Shown: positions 1 to 11,470 of the stretch, in pieces
How the letters are laid out: each line of letters begins with the position of its first letter
Position numbering within the stretch: the first letter of the stretch is position 1
Origin: Nymphaea colorata
Lineage: Eukaryota > Streptophyta > Magnoliopsida > Nymphaeales > Nymphaeaceae
DNA length: 64,000 nucleotides
Assembly (NCBI RefSeq): GCF_008831285.2
Contig: NC_045139.1
Location: 17,404,354-17,468,353 of the forward strand
Reading direction: 5' to 3'
Notes under the pieces: model-generated
Told to the model about the DNA's origin: nothing
Database searches by the model: none
What the model saw: only the letters and a program-made list of their open reading frames with translations
Program-made: the position numbers and the translations under genes

Positions 1-630
1 TTAAAAACTTCGTTTTCTTTGGTTTTTTTTGTCTGTTAAACGGCATTTTGATTTTTTTGACCTGCCCGAACAAGTATTTTTTGTTCGGGCACAAACATAT
101 AACTTTCTTTGTTGTTTGACAATATCAAACACCTTTCTCTTTAATGAAAAATTTTACCAAAAGACATAGACCTTGTAAGATCATGGGTATTTTTTTTCTT
201 TCTAAAAATGGAACAAGGTGTTTTTGCCTAGAAGAATTTGTTTGTGAACAAGGTGTTTTTGCCTAGAAGAATTTGTTTGTTTTTTTTTTCTTTTTTCAAA
301 CAGTACATTTTTCATATTCTCACATTGGAATTGCATTTTTATCATTTCTGAACTTTAATATGCTGCTTGAGGGGAGTGCCAAGTTTTTAAACACTGTTAT
401 TTTCGTGAATTAAAGTAAGTCTAGAAGACAAGGCTTGAATTATACTTTTCTCGCAAAAAAAAAAGAGGCTTAAAATAAACGAAATAAGAACAGAATTCAT
501 TGAGCCCCAAGGGTATAGTGTAACTCAATAGAGCATGCAGTGCACATGAAGGGCCACTGACTCACTGAGTCCATTTCCATAACCACTGCTTCGCTTTCAG
601 AATTACTTTTCCACACCATGTTGATCTTAA

Positions 631-1076
631 AGCTAGGGTTGAACAACTAGTTGAGCTACTTGAGCTCGGCTCGAGAACGAGCTCGAGCCAAGTCATTTGC
701 TTAACGAGTCGAGCTCGAGTTCATGAGTCGACTCGTTCAAATAATTGAGTTGAGTTCGGGTTCAACACGTAATTGCCGAGTCGAGCTTGAGCCTTAATAG
801 AGTTTGTCAGACCTTAATCAAGTCGATATATTCAAACGAGTTTACTAGTTTGTCGAGCTGTAATCGAGTCGAGCTCGAGTTCATATCTAATATATTCAAA
901 CGAGTTTGTCCAGACTTAATCGAGTCGCGTAACGATGACTATCAATTCTATTCAAACGAGTTTGTCGAGCCTTAATCGAGTCGAGCTCAAGCTGCTTCCG
1001 TCGAGCTATTCTCGATCTCAAGGTTTCATTAGTTGAGCGAACTGAACTCGGGCTCGACTCTCTCGTGTTCACCCCA
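631..1076. mobile_element. MITE-like insert in repeat unit 1
   Basis: A TCGAG-rich block of about 440 bases starts with CTAGGGTTGAACA and ends with TGTTCACCCC, which are imperfect inverted termini. Short direct repeats close to ACCATATTGATC lie just outside both ends (ACCATGTTGATC on the left, ACCATATTGATC on the right) and look like an old target duplication. The inside is degenerate, built from GAGTCGAGC and TCAAACGAGTTTGTCGAGC words. It has no coding capacity. The termini resemble hAT-type non-autonomous elements, but this family assignment is inference. Confidence 0.55.
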
Positions 1077-2298
1077 ACCTGCACCATATTGATCCCGAAG
1101 CAAGCTCTAAAATGCAGGAAGGGCTACACTCTTTCTTTATTTAAAACTCAATGTGAAATTGAACTTTATCAAATATTTATTTAAAACTAAAGTTGAAACC
1201 GATGGGATGTCATTTTTTAAATCTAAGTTCGATCTAATATATTAGTTGGATGTTAAACTTTTTTTCCAGGCCTGCCTTTTTTTTTTCAAACATTTTGGTT
1301 AGATATCCGGATCCATGCATTGACATCCTTAGTCTGACTTCGCTATTTTTATCACTTAAACAATTTATGATGGAAAGCGACAAGTTTGAACTACTTAAAT
1401 AAATTTGCTCACATTAAATTTGGTCAACCATATGCCTTGTTTCGTTCATTAACTCGAAGAGTTACCAGCCAACCAGCACATGTATCTCTAGAACTTCGAC
1501 TCGTAGAAAACTTGTTTAAGGTCTAAAAACAAGGTAAGTGAAAAGGAAAATGCTTGGTTTCTAGCGGATCATGCACCCGAGCATTACTTGTACTAATTTA
1601 TGCGAACGAAATTAAAAGCACATGAAAAAAGAGAAAAATTTCATTCAGGTAAGGTTTTTTTTGTCTGTTTAACCTCTCATGGGATATTTTGGTTTCTTTA
1701 AAAACTTCTTTTTCTTCGTTCTTTTTTGTCTATTGAAGGGCATTTTGATCTTTTTGAGCTGCCCGAACAAGTATTTTTTGTTCGGGCATAAACATATAAC
1801 TTTCTTTGTTCTTTGTCAATATCAAACACCTTTCTCTTTTAAGGAAAATTTTACCAAAAGTGATGGACCATGTAAGATCATGGGTATTTTTTTTCATTCT
1901 AAAAATGGAACAAGGTGTTTTTGCCTAGAAGAATTTGTTTGTTAGTTTTTTTCTTTTTTTAGACAGTACATCTTTCATATTGTCACATTGGAATTGCATT
2001 TTTATCATTTCTGAACTTTAATATGCTGCTTGAGGGGAGTGCCAAGTTTTTAAACACTGTTATTCTTGTGAATTAAAGTAGATCTAGAAGACAAGGCTTG
2101 AATGCAACTTTTCTAGCAAAAAAAAAAAAGAGTCTTAAAATAAAAGAAATAATAACGGAATTCATTGAGCCCCACGGGTATAGTGTAACTCAGTAGAGCA
2201 TGCAGTGCACATGAAGGGCCACTGACTCATTGAGTCCATTTCCATGGCCACTGCGTCGCTTTGAGAATTACTTTTCTACACCATATTGATCTTACACC

Positions 2299-2660
2299 TA
2301 GGGTTGAACAACTAGTTGAGCTACTTGAGCTCTGCTCGTGAACGAGTTCGGGCCGAGTCATTTGCTTAACGAGTCGGGCTCAACACATAATTGCCGAGTC
2401 GAGCTTGAGCCTTAATCGAGTTTGTCAGACCTTAATCAAGTCAATATATTCAAAAGAGTTTACGAGTTTGTCGAGCTTTAATCGAGTCGAGTTCATATCT
2501 ATCCTATTCAAACGAGATGATGACTATCAATTCTATTCAAACGAGTTTGTTGAGCCTCAATCGAGTCGAGCTCAAGCTGCTTCCGTCGAGCTATTCTCGA
2601 ACTCAAGGTTTCATTAGTCGAGCTAACTGAACTCGGGCTCGGCTCTCTCGTGTTCACCCC
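2299..2660. mobile_element. MITE-like insert in repeat unit 2 (internally deleted)
   Basis: Same insert as in unit 1, with the CTAGGGTTGAACA and TGTTCACCCC termini and flanking ACCATATTGATC and ACCATATTGAATC. It is shorter than the others because a stretch of the TCGAG-rich interior is missing. Confidence 0.55.
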
Positions 2661-3875
2661 GACCCACACCATATTGAATCCGAAGCAAGCTCCAAAATGC
2701 AGCAAGGGCTACACTCTTTCTTTATTTAAAGCTGAATGTGAAATTTAACTTTATCAAATATTTATTTAAAACTGAAGTTGAAACCGATGGGATGTCATTT
2801 TTTAAATCTAAGTTCGATCTAATATATTAGTTGGATGTTAAACTTTTTTTCCAGGTCTGCCTTCTTTTTTAAATCATTTTGGTCAGATATCTGGATCCAT
2901 GCATTGAAATCCTTAGTCTGACTTCGCTATATTTATCACTTGAACAATTTATGATGGAAAGCGACAAGTTTGAACAACTTAAGTTAATTTGCTCACATTA
3001 AATTTTGTCAACCATATGCCTTGTTTCGTTCATTAACTCGAAGAGTTACCAGCCAACCAGTAGATGTATCTCTAGAACTTCGACTCGTAGAAAACTTGTC
3101 TAAGCTCTAAAAACAAGGTAAGTGAAAAGGAAAATGCTCGGTTTCTATGGGATCATGCACCCGAGCATTACTTGTACTAATTTATGCAAACGAAATTAAA
3201 AGCACATGAAAAAAGACAAAAATTTCATTCAGGGAAGGTCTTTTTTTTGTCTGTTTGACCTCTCATGGGGTGTTTTGGTTTCTTTAAAAACTCATTTTTC
3301 TCCGTTTTTTTTTGTCTATTGAAGGGCATTTTGATTTTTTTGAGCTGCCTGAACAAGTAATTTTTGTTCGGGCATAAACATATAACTTTCTCTGTTGTTT
3401 GACAATATCAAACACCTTTCTCCTTTACGCAAAATTTTACCAAAAGTGATAGACCATGTAAGACCATGGGTAGTTTTTTTTCATTCTAAAAATGGAACAA
3501 GATGTTTTTGTCTAGAAGAATTTGTTTGTTTTTTTTTTCTTTTTTTAGACAGTACATTTTTCATATTCTCACATTGGAATTGCATTTTTATCATTTCTGA
3601 ACTTTAATATGTTGCTTGAGGGGAGTGCCAAGTTTTTAAACACTGTTATTCTCGTGAATTAAAATAAGTCTAGAAGACAAGGCTTGAATGCAACATTTCT
3701 AGCAAAAAAAAGTCTTAAAATAAAAGAAATAAGAATGGAATTCATTGAGCCCCAAGGGTATAGTGTAACTCAGTAGAGCATGCAGTGCACATGAAGGGCC
3801 ACTGACTCACTGAGTCCATTTCCATGGCCACTGCTTCGCTTTGACAATTACTTTTCTACACCATATTGATCTTAC

Positions 3876-4320
3876 ACCTAGGGTTGAACAACTAGTTGAG
3901 CTACTTGAGCTCGGCTCGTGAACGAGTTCGCACCGAGTCATTTGCTTAATGAGTCGAGCTCGAGTTCATTAGTCGACTCATTCAAATAATTGAGTTGAGT
4001 TCGGGCTCAACACGTAAATGCCGAGTCGAGCTTGAGCCTTAATCGAGTTTGTCAGACCTTAATAAAGTTGATATATTCGAGTTTACGAGCTTGTCGAGCT
4101 TTAATCAAGTCGAGCTCGAGTTCATATCTATTCTATTCAAACGAGTTTGTCGAGACTTAATCGAGTCACGTAACGTTGACTATCAATTCTATTCAAACGA
4201 GTTTGTCGAGCCTTAATCGAGTCGAGCTCAATCTACATCCGTCGAGCTATTCTCGAACTCAAGGTTTCATTGGTCGAGCTAACTGAACTCGGGCTCGGCT
4301 CTCTCGTGTTCACCCCTAGG
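3876..4320. mobile_element. MITE-like insert in repeat unit 3
   Basis: Best preserved termini of the four copies: ACACCTAGGGTTGAACA on the left and TGTTCACCCCTAGGTGT on the right, inverted with one mismatch. The interior is the same TCGAG-rich text. It is flanked by ACCATATTGATC on the left and a diverged form of the same word on the right. Confidence 0.6.
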
Positions 4321-5533
4321 TGTAACATATTAATCCCGAAGCAAGCTCTATAATGCAGGAAGGGCTACACTCTTTCTTTATTTAAAACTGAATGTGAAAT
4401 TGAACTTTATCAAATATTTATTTAAAACTGAAGTTGAAACCGATGGGATGTCATTTTTAAAATCTAAGTTCGATCTAATATATTAGTTGGATGTTAAACT
4501 TTTTTTCCAGGTCTATCTTTTTTTTTTAAACATTTTGGTTAGATATCCGGATCCATGCATTGACATCCTTAGTCTGACTTCGCTATATTTATCACTTGAA
4601 CAATTTATGATGGAAAGCGACAAGTTTGAACTACTTAAATAAATTTGCTCACATTAAATTTGGTCAACCGTATGCCTTGTTTCGTTCATTAACTCGAAGA
4701 GTTACTAGCCAACCAGCACATGTATCTCTAGAACTTCGACTTGTAGAAAACTTGTCTAAGCTCTAAAAACAAGGTAAGTGAAAAGGAAAATGCTCGGTTT
4801 CTAGGGGATCATGCACCCGAGCATTACTTGTACTAATTTATGTGAACGAAATTAAAAGCACATGAAAAAAGACAAAAATTTCGTTCAGGGAAGTTTTTTT
4901 TTTTGTATATTTGACCTCTCATGGGGTATTTTGTTTCTTTAAAAACTTCTTTTTCTCCTTTTTTTTTTTTTTCTGTTGAAGGGCATTTTTTGATTTTTTT
5001 GAGCTGCCCGAACAAGTATTTGTTCGGGCATAAACATTTAACTTTCTTTGTTGTTTGACAATATCAAACACCTTTCTTTTTTACGGAAAATTTTACCAAA
5101 AGTGATGGACCGTGTAAGACCATGGGTATTTTTTTTCATTCTAAAAATGGAACAAGATGTTTTTGCCCAGAAGAATTTGTTTGTTTTTTTTTTCTTTTTT
5201 TAGACAATATATTTTTCATATTTTCACATTGGAATTGCATTTTTATCATTTCTGAACTTTAATATGCTGCTTGAGCGGAGTGCCAAGTTTTTAAACACTG
5301 TTATTCTTGTGAATTAAAATAAGTTTAGAAGACAAGGCTTGAATGCAACTTTTCTAGCAAAAAAGATAAGTCTTAAAATAAAAGAAATAAGAATGGAATT
5401 CATTGAGCCCCAATGTATAGTATAACTCGGTGGAGCATGCAGTGCACATGTAGGGTTACTGATTCACTGAGTCCATTTCAGTGACCACTGCTTCGCTTTG
5501 AGAGTTACTTTTGTACACCATATTGATGATACA

Positions 5534-5990
5534 CCTAGGGTTGGACATCTAGTTGAGGTACTTGAGCTCGGCTGGTGAACGAGTTCGGGCCGAGTCATTT
5601 GCTTAACGATTTGAACTCGAGTTCATGAGTCAACTCGTTCGAATGATTGAGTTGAGTTTGAGCTCAACACGTAATTGCCAAGTCGAGCTTGAGCCTTAGT
5701 CGAGTTTGACAGGCTTTAAGCAAGTTGATATATTCAAACAAGTTTATGTGTTTGTCGAGCTTTAATCAAGCTCGAACTCGAGCTCGAGCTCATATCAATT
5801 CTATTCAAACGAGTTTGTTGAGCCTTAATTGAGTCACATAACAATGAATATCAATTCTATTCAAACGAGTTTGTCGAGCCTTAATCGAGTCGAGCTCGAG
5901 CTGCTTCCGTCGAGCTATTCTCGAGCTCGAGGTCTCATTAGTTGAGCTGATTGAACTCAGGCTCGACTCTCTCGTGTTCACCCCTACCCA
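5534..5990. mobile_element. MITE-like insert in repeat unit 4
   Basis: Fourth copy of the TCGAG-rich insert. The left end reads ACACCTAGGGTTGGACA and the right end TGTTCACCCCTA. Flanks are ACCATATTGATG and ACCGTATTGATC. It is more diverged than the copies in units 1-3. Confidence 0.55.
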
Positions 5991-6497
5991 GACCGTATTG
6001 ATCCCGAAGCAAGCTCTAAAATGCAGGAAGGGCTACGCTCTTTCTTTATTTAAAACTGAATGTGGATTTGAACTTTATTGAATATTTATTTAAAACTGAA
6101 GATGAATCTGAATGTGAGACTGATGGGATATCATTTTTTAAATCTAAGTTCGATCTAATTTCTTAGTTGGATGTTAAACATTTTTTTCAGGTCTGTCTTT
6201 TTTTTTTTAAACATTTTGGTTAGATATCCGGATCCATGCATTGACATCCTTAGTCTGACTACGCTATATTTATAACTTGAACAATTTATGATGGAAAGCT
6301 ACAAGTTTAAAATACTTAAATAAATTTGCTCACATTAAATTTGGTCTCCCATATGCCTTGTTTCGTTCATTAACTCAAAGATTTACCAGCCAACTAGCAC
6401 ATGTATCTCCAGAACTTCGATTCGTAGAAAACTTGTCTAAGCTCTACAAACAAGGTAAATAAAAAAAGAAAATACTCGGTTTCTAGGGGATCATGCA

Positions 6498-8739
6498 ACC
6501 TCTTAAGTTTCCTTACTCGCTAACTTCAGTTAAGATCTGCATTCAGAAGCATCCTATGTGAATAATATTTTTACGAAGAAGAAGTGTAAGGTTGAAGACG
6601 AACAAATAAAATCCGATCCCCTAGGGTTGAATTTTGATTCCAGAATTGATCAATAATTTTAAAATCAAAATGTTGTGTTTGATGACTTGATTTCATTTTT
6701 GAAAAAGATAATTTTGATTTCATTAGTCGGTATGCTTCATAAACTCTGAGCTGACTAGAAATGAATAAAAAAAAGAGAGATTCATTAATGGCACCCACCG
6801 AAAATTGGGTATGTAAGTCAACTTGAAGCACCAACAAGACCAAGGAAAAGGCCACACAGAGTTCTGTATTCAAAGCCTGAAATTATTTGTATTTAAGAAT
6901 GAACACTTCATCACATGAACAAAAAATAAAAAATAAAAGAAGTTTAAGTTTAGAATAATTGAGGTAGATATATGTCTGACCAACCTTACAAAAAATTACT
7001 GGAGTTTTCGAACTAGTTATACGTCTGATCAACCTTTTCCCTCGTTTGGCTTCACGGCAAAAGGGCGTCCTTTTGTCAAAACTCACGGACTTACTAATGG
7101 AGAAAACCCTTTGTCCGGAAATGGAAAAAAAATATCTTGAAAAATTATCTCAGGATTTGGATGGTTATGTTTATGAATGATTTGGACGGACGTCAAATCT
7201 CTCTCTCTCTCTCTCTCTTGCTCTTTAGTTAGAGAGAGCCAAACGTGGAATGAACCGCGTTGCGATCAATCGTGACCCACATTATCTCAAACGAGTGGAG
7301 AGAAACTAAGGATTTCACGTCTTGTAACTTTTTTGATATCCGATCCGAACCCCAAATTTTTGGGTGATAAAGATTCGACTGATCTGGACAACTGCACGCA
7401 CATGTATCAAACACGTACTACTTCAAGTACATTGCCACAACCCCAACAAAAACTTTTCTTTAAGGACTGTTTTCAATGCTTGAGGGTGACGCTCTATTAT
7501 GCTTCAATTTATATCAATGTCTTTCTTTCATAGCTTAAATAACACCACTAAAACTTAGAAATGAGAACTAACAGGATCATTGTTTACCTCTTTGATGCCA
7601 TTCTACAGTGAACAAATGCGGTACTTTGTTCCTCTTCTTGTTCTTAGACGCCAAGAACAGGATGTCCTGCCAAAAATCAAAAGATAGACCTATGCGGTGC
7701 CACAGTCAGAGACGCATGGCTGAGGAACATTTATAAAAGAAATCTTAGATTTAATAAGCACCGATATATAATAAACTAAACTACGTGGACAAACTAGTCT
7801 ATAGGACATTTGTCCACACAAGCCCATACATACTTTCGTCACTAATTGGATGGGTAAAACTTTTTATTTTATTGATAATAGTGATGCACCTAATTTGTGA
7901 CTCATAACCTTCAAACGTATGGCCATATTTAATTAGATAAGATGATTCTAATAATGTGTAGACAAATTCTAACATATTTTATATGACAAATTAGCTATAT
8001 ATATGTGTGGCAATCAGATAATCTTTAATCATCATATCATAATTTCTTAAAGTAATGCGAATTATTAAAACTTGGCTGACTCGCACAGTTCTTGATTGAG
8101 TTGGTCGAGCCAAACCACTATGCCAACCCAACTTGTTTGAACCATTTAAATTCGTGCAAGTTAATGACCAAGTTCGAGCGAGGACAGTCTGGGACCAAGC
8201 AGAGTCAGCTTTGCTGCTTTAGGGCCTTAGTGTTCCACACTGAAACGTTGCTTGCTTGGGCAAACTTTTCACTAAACGGCATATGGAATATCTTGAACCT
8301 CCAATACGAATATTCGGTATGGAATGGATTGAATTCTTCAATTTCCTTTCCACTTGTACCAGATTTATTTATATATGCATTGTTCTTAGAAGTAGTATTA
8401 ACTTGCAAGGAAGACGAAACTTCTATAACCACCAATTCAATTCACCAGATGTGCCCTACAAGGAAAAAAAGGTCCGGGAAACCTTTTCAAAGTCCACATA
8501 GAAATTGAACCCTTGTCGCGAGCTCTAGAAGCAGATCTTGTTTCTATAAGAAGTTGGCCGTTGTCGGGGTCAAATTGCATTTGCGCGTCAAACCGCAGAG
8601 CCATGAATTTTTTGCTGAAGGGCATTTTGAGTCACCGACCCGAGTCTTCATGTATGAGCATCGGACGAAACTGGACCTGAGTTTAGCCTCAATGAAGTAG
8701 AATTTTGAAAGAACACCAGCCGCATTGTAGCTCCGCTAT
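6498..8739. other. Intergenic, no gene recognised
   Basis: AT-rich sequence between the tandem array and the SINE-like segment. It has a (CT)n run at about 7200-7220. The open frames are short, overlap on both strands and match no family I know. I see no splice-bounded coding exons. Confidence 0.6.
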
Positions 8740-8890
8740 TGGAACTTGGTTGTGAAAGTTGCCCTTCACATGCAGGACGGCTCGAAACATGTGGTTGATT
8801 CGAACTCATGACCTCCTTGTCATCAACTGCGACTTCTCGCCTACCTACTCTACCAAGTCTCCTGACTATGACACTTTTGAATGGTACACA
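8740..8890 (-). mobile_element. Possible tRNA-derived SINE or decayed tRNA-like sequence
   Basis: On the minus strand an A-box-like TGGTAGAGTAGG (8844-8855) is followed 37 bases later by a B-box-like GAGTTCGAATC (8797-8807). That spacing fits an internal RNA polymerase III promoter. The surrounding bases do not fold into an obvious cloverleaf, so a functional tRNA is unlikely. A SINE head is the best reading. I could not define a tail or target duplication. Confidence 0.35.
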
Positions 8891-10837
8891 ATTCTCTCAC
8901 AGAAAATCCTCGCCTACCTACTGATCTTCTTTTCCTCATTCTTCTTTAATCAATTCTTCATGTGAACTCAACCAATTGCTAATGCAATTTTTAATGGATC
9001 TAACACCAAGGAGCTTCCATATTCATCAAACAATATGTTACTATGTTACTGTTCTCATTGCCAAACGGTCCTATAGATATATAGATAAGAAAGTATGCGG
9101 TTTTATTGAAGCAGTTAATAACTTATAAATATGACATTGGAAGCATGGTCCACACGATTTACTCCGGAAGGGATAAGATTTCCAATCATTTAACTCAAAC
9201 ACCCAAGTGGAGAGGTTTCAAATGCCCCATGAGAAATAGGTGGCCCTTAATGTTCCACGAAGGCAACAATGTGGAAGGCTTTATTGACTTCGTTTCTTCT
9301 GTTGTCATGCGTCGAGTGTGCAGACCAGGCCATTATATTGTCACCATGCTCTTTCTCTGTCTTTCAATTTTAAAAGGAAAAGTAAATGTCTCCTTCACGA
9401 GAAAGAACATAGAAACTTGGCTATGAGTGGCACTGTTGGAATCCTCTTCTTACGTAGAAAACTGATACACGAAGAAAAGGCTTGGCCTTTTATTTCCTGA
9501 TAAATGGCGGTTCTTAAAGTAACTTAACAACTTAATTTTTTGTTATTGAACCATAATCCAAAGTATATAATAGCAAGTAATATAATTCATTTCATAAAGA
9601 AGTTGTTCTTTTGATCATGTGGTCTAAGAAGGTTCGCTTAAAACTTGACACGAGTCGTTCGATTTATCAAAATGAAGAGATACTTGTATTCATGTTAAAA
9701 AGCTTGTAAAAAGATAAGCTTCGGTATTAAGCAAATGTAAGTGCGTTCGGAGCCACCGAAACGCGTCGATTGCTTTTGTGGTGAGGCGTTCGGTCGGTTC
9801 ACACAGAGCTCATACGTTATTTAAATAACAAAATTTACTTAAGACGGACCTCTTAATGCAAAATACCAATATGGTCGTCTTCTAGCTGGGTTTTCTGTGT
9901 GCTGCCATCTGAAATGAAAAGTCTAGCCACTGTGTTCATTTAATGGGTTTGGCAACCTGCTCCTTTTGTTTTTGATTGAGGTTCATTTTGGCATCTTCCG
10001 TTTTTTTTCTTTTTGACAAAATAAACAAAAATTCTTATAGATGTTTGCTTTATTCTACAATGATCTACAAATAATTTGGTAATCACTTGTTGCCTAAAAC
10101 ATTGTTTCCTTTTTTTTGCAATACTAAAAAATTGTTATTAAATTATGTTTTTTTTTTTTTTGGATTGCTATTCAAAGAAAAACTCGCTAGGTTGAGAGGT
10201 ATAAAACCTTAAAACTAGTACCGACCACTTGGGGCTTGCATTTAGTTGCAATGTTTTCAAACGTTTTTTTTTTTTTAAATCAAAGAGAGTTATTTAATTA
10301 CATTTGATTTTAGAATAATGAGTTTCTAGGTGATTTGCTTTGGCTGATGTGGTAAAAGCTTCATACTAAACCAAAGACTTATGAAAGTAAGAATCTTACT
10401 TTGTCATGCTTATGCTTCCCCTATGGGAAATGGGTGGAATTGGATTCACCACGACACTAGAGTTTTGATGTCTAGAAATAATTATTTCTTAGGAATCGAT
10501 TCCTTAAATTTCAATTACGATACATGTATTCGTGCTTTATCAAATGAGGCGATTATTTCTCACAACAAGTTATTTGTTATGACATTTTACCGTCACAAGT
10601 AAAATACCAAGCAGACGTGGTAAAAACTTTTTGAGAATAGTTATTTTTGAAGTTCACTTTTGCCCTCATAGAGGGAATTTTTGGTTGTACTGTGAAGGGT
10701 AATTTTGTTATTTTCAGCTCACAACACACGGTCTGGTGTTAGGAGCCTAAAACAAAACTAGAAATAGTCTTTTTGCATAAACTTTAAGATGCATAAAAAG
10801 TTTCATTTTTCGAGTACTCCTGTAGCAACTATGGAAG

Positions 10838-10915
<78 letters not shown>

Positions 10916-11059
10916 CTTTCTGAAACATCAATTGGTAATTTGGCACGATAGATGCTTTTTCCAGTAAATTTGCTAAGGAAGAATGGTGGTTAGTAATTTG
11001 TGTAATATATTGTGGCTAAAATTTAATCGCTGAGGGTGTTTCTGTAATATTGGGGAATA
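8891..11059. other. Intergenic, upstream of FAD synthase
   Basis: AT-rich with many T-runs. A compound (CT)n(AT)n microsatellite lies at about 10839-10914. I recognise no gene. Confidence 0.6.
10839..10914. repeat. Compound (CT)n(AT)n microsatellite
   Basis: An uninterrupted CT run passes directly into an AT run of more than 50 bases, about 600 bases upstream of the FAD synthase start codon. Confidence 0.95.
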
Positions 11060-11470
11060 TCGTGGTGATCCTTTGGGCGATTATCCTCCCAATAAGGCGG
11101 ACGTAGTACCGCAGAGCTCGGAAGTCTTGAGTTCACGAACTGCCTCCTCTGAACGGCCGGCTTCCGATCGTCCCCCGACGTCGAACTCCGGCCGTGAGGA
11201 GGGTTCCTCCTGTAGGGTTCCGGCAGTTTCGGGAAAGCACTCGAAGGCGGGCATCTCCTTTCGTAACCGGTCCAGACGGTTGGTTTATCGCTCTTCGTGT
11301 TCACAAGCGCTCGATCGAACTTCTCTTGTCTGAATTTTTGGTATGCCGAGAAAATTCCTTGAGACTGTTGTTTTTTTGTGATGAATTTAGAGTTTATGAT
11401 CCCCTTGCGCGCGACAATTACTGATTACGTTAATTTATTTTTTTGCTTTTGTTCCGTTTGTGATACAGAA
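11060..11470 (+). promoter_or_regulatory. Probable GC-rich 5' leader exon and leader intron of FAD synthase
   Basis: About 11060-11340 is distinctly GC-rich against AT-rich surroundings, as is common for plant 5' leaders. It can end at a GTATGC donor near 11341. A T-rich stretch and the acceptor TTGTGATACAG follow, immediately before the start codon at 11471. Open frames run through the GC-rich part on both strands, but none resembles a known protein. I read it as non-coding leader with an intron in the 5' UTR. Confidence 0.5.

Larger units (their letters stand above)
1..6497. repeat. Tandem array, four units of about 1.6 kb
   Basis: Four head-to-tail copies are visible. The same hairpin landmark (GCCCGAACAA, a short spacer, TTGTTCGGGC) recurs near 64, 1761, 3347 and 5006, giving periods of about 1697, 1586 and 1659 bases. 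Unit limits are roughly 1-1640 (the left end may be cut by the window), 1641-3230, 3231-4890 and 4891-6497. The last unit breaks off after GATCATGCA, where the other units continue into CCCGAGC. Each unit has T-runs, a TCGAG-rich block and the same flanking text, diverged by scattered substitutions and small indels. The second unit is shorter because it lacks about 110 bases in the TCGAG-rich block. No unit has a convincing long reading frame. It may be a satellite-like local amplification or part of a larger transposon. Confidence 0.93.

Noticed and set aside
787-2705. Small serine/asparagine-rich frames in the tandem array
   Set aside because: They are translations of the TCGAG-rich repeat, differ in frame and length between units, and have no codon conservation.
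1-6497. Tandem repeats as a CRISPR array or rDNA spacer
   Set aside because: Units are 1.6 kb, in plant DNA, with no rRNA sequence nearby and no short repeat-spacer pattern.
8740-8890. A functional tRNA gene
   Set aside because: A- and B-box-like words are present, but acceptor, D and anticodon stems do not pair convincingly.
11023-11333. Overlapping arginine/serine/proline-rich frames on both strands
   Set aside because: They come from the GC-rich leader of FAD synthase. None resembles a protein family and the clear start codon is downstream at 11471.
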